A stretch of DNA of 61,394 nucleotides from DAOPYE01 sp035352715 (lineage in GTDB: Bacteria > Acidobacteriota > Holophagae > Holophagales > Holophagaceae): positions 1 through 61,394 of the forward strand of contig DAOPYE010000002.1 of assembly GCA_035352715.1 (NCBI GenBank), given 5' to 3'. The translations under genes were made by a program, and so were the position numbers. Under the pieces are notes generated by a model. It was not told the DNA's origin and searched no databases. It worked only from the letters and a program-made list of their open reading frames with translations. How positions within the stretch are numbered: the stretch's first letter is position 1; each line of letters opens with the position of its first letter. Positions 55,857 to 61,394 of the stretch are shown here, piece by piece.

Positions 55857-57509
55857 CTAGCGGACGAAAAGGGCTTCCATCTGTCCCGTGGCCTTGGCGA
55901 GATCGGCGTTGGCCTGGTTGAGACGGTGCAGGGCGTTGATCTGGTTGTCGCTGGCCTTGGCCAGCTCGTCTTGGGCGTTGATCACTTCGATGTTGTTGCT
56001 GACGCCGGCTTCGAACCGGTGGCGGGCCTGCTGAAGGGCCTCCTCCGCAAAGCTGTAGGCCTGGTTCGCGACCTCGACCTCGCTGCGCGTGGATTCCAGC
56101 TCCGCTTGGGCCACCTGGACTTCCAGGCTGACCTGGGATTTCAGATCGCGCTGTTCCTGGCGCACCTGATCCAGCTCGATCTTGGCCTTGGCGATGCGAC
56201 TGGAGATGAGACCTCCCGTGAAGAGCGGCACCTTCACGCCCACGTTCAGTTGATAGATAGGAACCCACGGCTCGTGAACCACGCCCGTGGAGGTGAAGCT
56301 TCCAGAGGCCACGAGGCTCGGCATCCGCAGATTGCGGGCGCTATCGCTCAGGTTCTGGGCCGCTTTCTCGCGGGCGTCCAAGGCGGCGATCTCGGGCCTC
56401 GATTTCAGCCCGCTCTGGATTGCCACATCAAACGTGGCGCTGGGGATGGACGGGGCGCTGAGTTCATCCGCCAGTTCGACGGGTGTACCAGGCTCGACCT
56501 CCAGCAGCTTGGCCAAGCCGAAAAGCGAGGTCTTGAGTTGGGTCTGGGCCTGGATCAGGCGCTGGCGCTCGGTTTGCAGCTGCACCTGCGAGCGCAGCGT
56601 GTCCAGCTTGGTGCCGACGCCGTGTTTTTGCTGGTCTTCGGCCAGCTTCTCAAGGGCTTCGGCCAGGGCGACGCGGGACTGGGAGGCCTTCACGGAAGCC
56701 GTCGAACGCAGGCCGCGCAGATACTGTCCCACGACCAGGGCCGTCATCCCTTCGCGGGTGCTCCGGGCCTGGGCCTGGGCGGCGGTCTCACCCTGGCGTG
56801 CCGCGCGCCAGCGATCCCAGACGCTCAGATCAAAGAGCGTCGCGCGCGCTTCGACGCCGATCTGACCCCAATTGAAGGGGCCGACCACCTCGGGAATGGG
56901 CGCCATGGGCGAAACCTGACCGCCCATGAACGTGTCCATGTTGGTCTTGGTGCGCTGCATGGTGGCCATAGCGTCCACGGTGGGCAGCAAGGCGGCGCGG
57001 GCCGCGCGCGTGTCGCTCTGGCTCTGGGCCACCGCCAGCAGGGAGCGGCGCACCTGCGGGTTCTGGTCCAGCGCCCGCTCGATGGCCTGTTTCAGCGTGA
57101 GCCGCAGCGCAGGTTCCGGCGCCGCATATACGGAGGTCCCGCCGCAGGCGAGAAGGCCGATGAGGGCGGAACCCAGGATCCGGGAAGTGCTCGTGATGGC
57201 TTGAATCAGAGGGCCGATAAAGGGGCCACTGCCGATCATTCGGCACCCCTGCAGGTAAAGCGTCTGGAGCAGGTCACCCCCCTCGTTGTCGATGTAATAC
57301 ACGTCTTTCAAATCCACGGTGACCTTTCTGTCTCCAAGTTGTGGTTGCAGTTCTGCCCAGGTGCGCGCGGCTTCCGCCACCCAGGGGCCGGCCAGCTTGC
57401 CTTCCATCCGGAGCACAAGATCCTGTTCGTTCGCGGTGGGAGTGATCCGAAGCACGCGCGCCTCCTCGAAGCCGAGGAAGGGCAGGTCCTGTGCCAAACC
57501 GGAATCCAT
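55857..57509 (-). CDS. TolC-family efflux channel with N-terminal STAS-like domain
   Basis: The 550-residue ORF has two parts. Residues 18-105 resemble a STAS domain (LVLRMEGKLAGPWVAEAART, VTVDLKDVYYIDNEGGDLLQ), but the phospho-acceptor Ser of DSSG is replaced (DNEG). Residues 108-129 look like a signal sequence (ILGSALIGLLACGGTSVYA-AP). The rest (130-550) is a complete TolC outer-membrane factor (LTLKQAIERALDQNPQVRR; repeated coiled-coil halves). An internal ATG (57239, residue 91) has AGGGG six bases before it and would yield a normal exported TolC. So the ORF may encode a fusion, or a cytoplasmic STAS protein with an overlapping internal channel gene. Its promoter region holds TGCCGA repeats. 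Confidence 0.85.
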   Translation of the reverse strand: MDSGLAQDLPFLGFEEARVLRITPTANEQDLVLRMEGKLAGPWVAEAARTWAELQPQLGDRKVTVDLKDVYYIDNEGGDLLQTLYLQGCRMIGSGPFIGPLIQAITSTSRILGSALIGLLACGGTSVYAAPEPALRLTLKQAIERALDQNPQVRRSLLAVAQSQSDTRAARAALLPTVDAMATMQRTKTNMDTFMGGQVSPMAPIPEVVGPFNWGQIGVEARATLFDLSVWDRWRAARQGETAAQAQARSTREGMTALVVGQYLRGLRSTASVKASQSRVALAEALEKLAEDQQKHGVGTKLDTLRSQVQLQTERQRLIQAQTQLKTSLFGLAKLLEVEPGTPVELADELSAPSIPSATFDVAIQSGLKSRPEIAALDAREKAAQNLSDSARNLRMPSLVASGSFTSTGVVHEPWVPIYQLNVGVKVPLFTGGLISSRIAKAKIELDQVRQEQRDLKSQVSLEVQVAQAELESTRSEVEVANQAYSFAEEALQQARHRFEAGVSNNIEVINAQDELAKASDNQINALHRLNQANADLAKATGQMEALFVR

Positions 57510-57556
57510 CTGAAGTGTTTGAATAGCTTGGCTTGATGCTAGTGGGTGACGCCGTG

Positions 57557-57594
57557 TGCCGAACGGATTTGCCGATATTTGGGCTTATTGCCGA
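57557..57594 (-). promoter_or_regulatory. Three direct TGCCGA repeats upstream of the STAS-TolC gene
   Basis: TGCCGA occurs on the plus strand at 57557-57562, 57570-57575 and 57589-57594, spaced 13 and 19 bases. The two right copies sit in a similar TTGCCGAWA context about two helical turns apart. The third overlaps the 3' end of the activator gene. They could be binding sites for a regulator, but this is a guess; no sigma-54 promoter with correct -24/-12 spacing is visible here. Confidence 0.3.
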
Positions 57595-59681
57595 AATGTC
57601 GGCTTTATGGCGGGTGTGGGGATACCCAGTTTCAGCATGCGGCTTTGCAGGGTGGTCCGCTTCATACCCAGGCGGGCCGCCGCGCCGTCAGCCCCGCCAA
57701 CCTTGCCGTTGCTTTCCCGCAGGGCTCTGAGAATGTGTTCCCGTTCCGCGTCCTGAAGGCTGGCCAGGGGGCTTTCTTCGGTGGATGAGCCATCCGGCTG
57801 GCGCAGCTCGGAGATGGGCACGTAGAGTTCCTGGCCCCGGGTCAGGATGACGCAGCGTTCAAGGAAGTTCTCCAGTTCGCGCACATTGCCGGGCCAGGGC
57901 CACGCGACCATGGCGTCCATCGCGCGGGCGGGAATGGATTCGATATGGCGCTTCATACGCTGGGCGTATTTCTGCGTGAAGTAGCTCACCAACAGCGGGA
58001 TGTCGTCCTTTCGTTCTCGCAGGGGCGGCATCTGGATGGGAAACACCTTCAGGCGGTAGTAGAGATCACTGCAGAAGGTGCCTTCCTGTACCATGGCGGC
58101 CAGATCGCGATTGGTGGCGGCGATCAGTCGCACATCCACCTTGTGGGTGCGGGTGCCGCCCAGGCGCTCGAATTCGCGCTCCTGGATCGCGCGCAGCAGC
58201 TTGGTCTGGAGATCCAGGGGCATCTCGCCCACTTCATCCAGGAAAAGGGTTCCCTGGTGGGCCAGTTCCATGCGCCCCGTTTTCTGCGCGATGGCGCCCG
58301 TGAAGGCTCCCCGCTCATGCCCGAAGAGCTCGCTTTCGACCAGGCCCAGAGGGATCGCCGCGCAATTCAATTTTACGAATGTGTGATCCTTGCGCGAACT
58401 CAGCGTGTGCAGGGCGCGGGCCATCAGCTCCTTGCCGGTGCCCGTTTCCCCAAGCAGTAGCACGGTGGCGTCCGAGGTCGCCACCGTCTGGATCTGGCGC
58501 AGCACTTTCTGGAGGCTGGGGCTGTGCCCGATGACTTCGCCGAAGGCGAACTCCTCCCGGACTTCTTCCTCCAGATACAGCTTTTCCTCGGTGAGGCGAT
58601 CCTTCAGTTGCTGGATCTGCTCGTAAGCGAAGGCGTTGTCCAGGGCGATGGCGACCTGGTTTGCCACGGCGCACAGCAGATCCACGTCCTGTTGCGAAAA
58701 GGCGCGCTCGTCCCGGCTGCCGAAGTTCAGCGAGCCCAAGGCGCGGTTGCGCGAAATGAGCGGGATGCAGCAGGTCGTCTGGAGCCCCTCGCCCTCCACC
58801 AGGGCCTGGACGAGGCCAGGGTCGGATTGGATCAGATCCTTGCGCTCGGATAGCAGGGGGCGGCGCTCCCGGATGGCGCGCATGGCGGGACCATCGCCGT
58901 GAGTGATCCGCTGGTTCTCCTGCATGAACCCTCGCCCCGTGGGAAAATCGACGAAGCGGATGCTGGCTTCTCCGCTGGCCTCATCCAGAAGCAGCAGGTT
59001 CAGCGAGTCGTAGCTGAAATGGGCGCGCAGATGCTCGGAGATCGCCTGGAACAGGGCTCGGGGTTCCAGATGACGCGCCAGATGGTTGTTCACATCCAGC
59101 ACGATGCGCTGATGGCTGCATTCGCGGCTCAGCCGTTCGCTGCGGTGGTCGGGCAGCAGTTTCTGGCGGATGCGGTCCACCAGGGGCGATAGGAACCGGG
59201 CCATGTGCGGCGGGAACCGCTGGCCCAGCGGGGCGAAGGCGCCGGGTTTGCGACAGGCCATGGCCAGCCCTCCGATCAGCCCTTCGGGGGTGCTGAGCGG
59301 CATGAGCAGCACCGAGCGCATGCCGCGCTCCAGGAACCAGACCAAATTGGGGCTCGGATGCTCGCACTGCCGGAGATCCTTGGCGACCCACCCATCCTCG
59401 GGGAGGATCTTCTGCCACACGCTGGGATCCGGCGGCAAGGCGGAAGGCATCATGAGATCGCCGCGGTTGATCTCCACCGCCCAGTGCGAAGGCATCGTCC
59501 CATCGGGGCCGCTCAGCCAGACGGCGATCCAGGCGACGGGCACGACTTCTTCCAGAAGGCGCAGGACGGAAGTGCCAAGCCCCGAGAGTTCTCGACAGCC
59601 CCAGAACTGCGGCGCGGCGTCGAGCAACCGCGCCAGCAGATCGGTGGAGGTCAAGGGAGAAGCTTGTTTCGGCGACGCCAT
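57585..59681 (-). CDS. Sigma-54-dependent transcriptional activator with two GAF-like domains
   Basis: The 698-residue FhlA/NorR-like protein has two GAF-like sensor domains (about 20-180 and 200-360), a coiled-coil linker, a AAA+ domain with Walker A GETGTGKE (411-418), GAFTGA sigma-54 contact loop (458-463) and Walker B LFLDE (479-483), and a C-terminal Fis-type helix-turn-helix (about 650-690). It would sense a small ligand and activate sigma-54 RNA polymerase. It is directly upstream of the efflux genes and may control them. It starts at ATG 59681 with AGAAGG, 24 bases after the glyS stop, so it may also be transcribed from glyS. Confidence 0.95.
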   Translation of the reverse strand: MASPKQASPLTSTDLLARLLDAAPQFWGCRELSGLGTSVLRLLEEVVPVAWIAVWLSGPDGTMPSHWAVEINRGDLMMPSALPPDPSVWQKILPEDGWVAKDLRQCEHPSPNLVWFLERGMRSVLLMPLSTPEGLIGGLAMACRKPGAFAPLGQRFPPHMARFLSPLVDRIRQKLLPDHRSERLSRECSHQRIVLDVNNHLARHLEPRALFQAISEHLRAHFSYDSLNLLLLDEASGEASIRFVDFPTGRGFMQENQRITHGDGPAMRAIRERRPLLSERKDLIQSDPGLVQALVEGEGLQTTCCIPLISRNRALGSLNFGSRDERAFSQQDVDLLCAVANQVAIALDNAFAYEQIQQLKDRLTEEKLYLEEEVREEFAFGEVIGHSPSLQKVLRQIQTVATSDATVLLLGETGTGKELMARALHTLSSRKDHTFVKLNCAAIPLGLVESELFGHERGAFTGAIAQKTGRMELAHQGTLFLDEVGEMPLDLQTKLLRAIQEREFERLGGTRTHKVDVRLIAATNRDLAAMVQEGTFCSDLYYRLKVFPIQMPPLRERKDDIPLLVSYFTQKYAQRMKRHIESIPARAMDAMVAWPWPGNVRELENFLERCVILTRGQELYVPISELRQPDGSSTEESPLASLQDAEREHILRALRESNGKVGGADGAAARLGMKRTTLQSRMLKLGIPTPAIKPTFRQ

Positions 59682-59705
59682 GCGGGCCTTCTGTCTGAGG
59701 TCGTC

Positions 59706-61394
59706 CTACTGCCAGAGGCTGAAGTCCGCCACGCGCAGGAAAGCCTGGCGCAGGCGGTTCAGCATGGACAGGCGCGCGCCGCGCAGGGAGGCGTCTTCGC
59801 ACTTCACCATCACGGCGTTGAAGAAGACTTCCAGGGGCTCGGCCAGGGTCGCCAGTTCCGAAAGCAGGGCTGCGTGATCCTTCGTGGCTTCGAGGGCGGC
59901 CAGGCGTTTTGCCAGGGCCTTCTCTTCATCCTGCTGAAGCAGGTTCGCATCGAAGGCCGCCTCGGGCGCTTCATCCTTCAGGATGTTGCCGATGCGCTTG
60001 GCGCTCTGGGCCAGGCTGGCGAAGCGGGCGTCTTCCGCGAAGGCGGACAGGGCATCGCACCTGGCTTTCAGATCCTTCAGGTCGCTGAAGCCCACGGGCA
60101 GGGCGGCGCGACGCACGGGGCCTGCGTAGCTCGCCAGTTCCAGCTGGTAGGCGATGCGATCGCGGAAGAAACTCTCCAGGGCGTCCAGCGTTTCCTGCTC
60201 GGGCTTGCGGTTGCGCTCGCCCAGGGCCTTCAGGGCGATGGCGCTCAGTTTCACGGGGTTCAGCGCCCAGCCCTTTTCCCACAGGGTGCGGATGATGCCG
60301 GCACCCGCGCGGCGCAGGGCCAGGGGGTCTTTCGAACCGGATGGAATCTGGCCGATGGCGAAGCAGCCCACCAGGGTGTCCAGCTTGTCGGCGATGGCCA
60401 GCACGCCGCCCAGCTCCGTGGCCGGGATCGCATCCTCGGCGCTGATGGGCTGGTAATGCTCCTTGACCGCTTGCCAGACGTTGGCGGGCGCGCTTTCATG
60501 CTTCAGGTATTCGCCGCCCATGACGCCCTGAAGTTCCGGGAATTCGCCCACCATCAGCGTGCGAAGATCGCACTTGCTGGCCTTGGCGGCCTGCGCGGCT
60601 TCCTGCACCTCCAGGCCCAGCACCTTGGCGATTTCGACAGCCACGGTCTCGATGCGCCCCGTCTTCTCCAGGTAGCTGCCCAGTTCGCGATGGAAGGTGA
60701 GTTGCTGCAAGCTCTCCAGACGATTGATCAAGGGAGCCTTCAAATCCTCGGCAAAGAAAAACCGCGCGTCGTACAGGCGGGCCTTCAGCACCCATTCGTT
60801 GCCGGACTTCACGAACCCCGCGGGGTCGTCCGGGCGGTTGGCCACGGCGAGGAAGTAGGGCAGCAGCTTGCCGTCCGGCCCCTCGACGCAGAAGGACTTC
60901 TGGTGTTCCTTGAGCGATGTCACCAGCACTTCCTTGGGCAGCGCCATGAACTCGGGCGGGAACTCGCCGCGCACCACGAAGGGGTATTCCACGATCTCGG
61001 CCAGGGTATCCAGCAGCTCGTCGTCCTCGACGACCGCGCCGCCCACGTGAGCCGCGAGCGCCTTCATTTCCGCATCGATCACTTGGCGGCGTTCGCCAAA
61101 GGACACGATGACGCCCGCGGTCTTCAAGGCGGACTCATAGCTTTCGGGGCTCGCCACAGGCACGGATTCTGGCTGCTGGGCGTGATGCAGGCGATGGCCC
61201 CAGGTGGTGGCCGTGGTCTTCACGCCGTCCACCTCGAAGGGCACCACGTCCGTGCCGAAAAGGCATAGCAGGTTGCGGATGGGGCGCACGAACTCGAACT
61301 CGCTGGTGCCCCAGCGCATGGCCTTGGGCACGTGCAGGCCAGCGATCAGCTTGGGCAGGGCCTCTGAAAGCAGATCCACCGTGGCGCGGCCCTT
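59706..61394 (-). CDS. glyS: Glycine-tRNA ligase beta subunit, 5' part beyond the window
   Basis: The beta subunit of the alpha2beta2 bacterial glycyl-tRNA synthetase. The visible 562 codons cover most of the protein: KGRATVDLLSEALPKLI at the window edge, EFEFVRPIRNLLCLFG, KEHQKSFCVEGPDGKLLPYFLAV in parts, LYDARFFFAEDL, GVLAIADKLDTLVGCFAIG and the C-terminal anticodon-binding-like helical domain. The frame continues through the window end with no start, so the N-terminus (about 120-140 residues) lies outside. GlyQ would be expected just upstream. The last bases are close to the activator gene. Confidence 0.97.
   Translation of the reverse strand, partial: KGRATVDLLSEALPKLIAGLHVPKAMRWGTSEFEFVRPIRNLLCLFGTDVVPFEVDGVKTTATTWGHRLHHAQQPESVPVASPESYESALKTAGVIVSFGERRQVIDAEMKALAAHVGGAVVEDDELLDTLAEIVEYPFVVRGEFPPEFMALPKEVLVTSLKEHQKSFCVEGPDGKLLPYFLAVANRPDDPAGFVKSGNEWVLKARLYDARFFFAEDLKAPLINRLESLQQLTFHRELGSYLEKTGRIETVAVEIAKVLGLEVQEAAQAAKASKCDLRTLMVGEFPELQGVMGGEYLKHESAPANVWQAVKEHYQPISAEDAIPATELGGVLAIADKLDTLVGCFAIGQIPSGSKDPLALRRAGAGIIRTLWEKGWALNPVKLSAIALKALGERNRKPEQETLDALESFFRDRIAYQLELASYAGPVRRAALPVGFSDLKDLKARCDALSAFAEDARFASLAQSAKRIGNILKDEAPEAAFDANLLQQDEEKALAKRLAALEATKDHAALLSELATLAEPLEVFFNAVMVKCEDASLRGARLSMLNRLRQAFLRVADFSLWQ

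Noticed and set aside
55239..57536. Long plus-strand frame opposite emrA and the TolC gene
   Set aside because: No motif or ribosome-binding site; the minus-strand coding is clear.
57510..57600. Possible sigma-54 promoter before the STAS-TolC gene (CGGCAC boxes)
   Set aside because: No placement gives GG and GC at the required 12-base separation, so I did not call it.
59205..61268. Long plus-strand frame opposite glyS and the sigma-54 activator
   Set aside because: Shadow of two recognised genes; no domain seen.

Overview
The window (about 60-65% G+C by eye) is a chromosomal stretch of a Gram-negative, flagellated, didermic bacterium. It shows no phage, insertion sequence, CRISPR array, tRNA or rRNA. 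Gram-negative envelope genes (tamB-like, TolC/EmrAB, FliL/FliN), a DUF4388 protein, many two-component proteins, a K+-independent proton pyrophosphatase, secreted GH31/GH42 enzymes and an M4 protease together suggest an Acidobacteriota member, perhaps Holophagae (Geothrix/Holophaga-like). That placement is an inference from gene content and was not tested by any search.

Layout. 1-4225: signalling block with a partial hybrid histidine kinase, a short-chain dehydrogenase, a receiver-HD-GYP protein and a second receiver protein whose receiver is a paralogue of the first. 4226-9982: miaB, preceded by an imperfect duplicate of its own 5' end, then a TIGR01777 epimerase, hppA and a YchJ-like protein. 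9999-14047: SDR-pyrD pair, a COG2509 flavoprotein and ndk. 14280-20398: secreted M4 metalloprotease, an exported unknown, yraN, a FUSC-type exporter and a beta-helix protein that looks frameshifted after a lipoprotein leader. 20450-28148: EF-G paralogue, TPR protein, yvcK, DUF4388 protein, TonB-C-like protein, receiver protein with degenerate GGDEF, truA. 28539-35781: HU gene, fliL, fliN, thiD-like kinase, an unknown gene, then dnaG-rpoD. 35918-47579: LUD protein, a Ser/Thr kinase directly upstream of a tamB-like gene, PstS-like lipoprotein, chemoreceptor, ROK kinase, YigZ and HAD proteins. 47705-52203: exported GH31 and GH42 glycosidases. 52358-61394 (all minus strand): glyS (cut by the window end), a sigma-54 activator, an outer-membrane efflux protein with an unusual N-terminal STAS-like domain, EmrA, EmrB and a nitroreductase.

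How it fits together. Housekeeping functions (translation, pyrimidine synthesis, replication/transcription initiation, cell-envelope assembly) are interleaved with c-di-GMP/two-component signalling and sugar scavenging. The GH31/GH42 pair, with a ROK sugar kinase about 1.8 kb upstream, would release and phosphorylate sugars from galactosylated or xylosylated oligosaccharides. The right-hand operon looks like a regulated tripartite drug-efflux system with a detoxifying nitroreductase. The most unusual signals are the STAS-TolC fusion with a possible internal start, the duplicated miaB 5' end, the frameshifted lipoprotein/beta-helix gene, the kinase-tamB pair and several signalling or GTPase proteins that lack a canonical catalytic residue.
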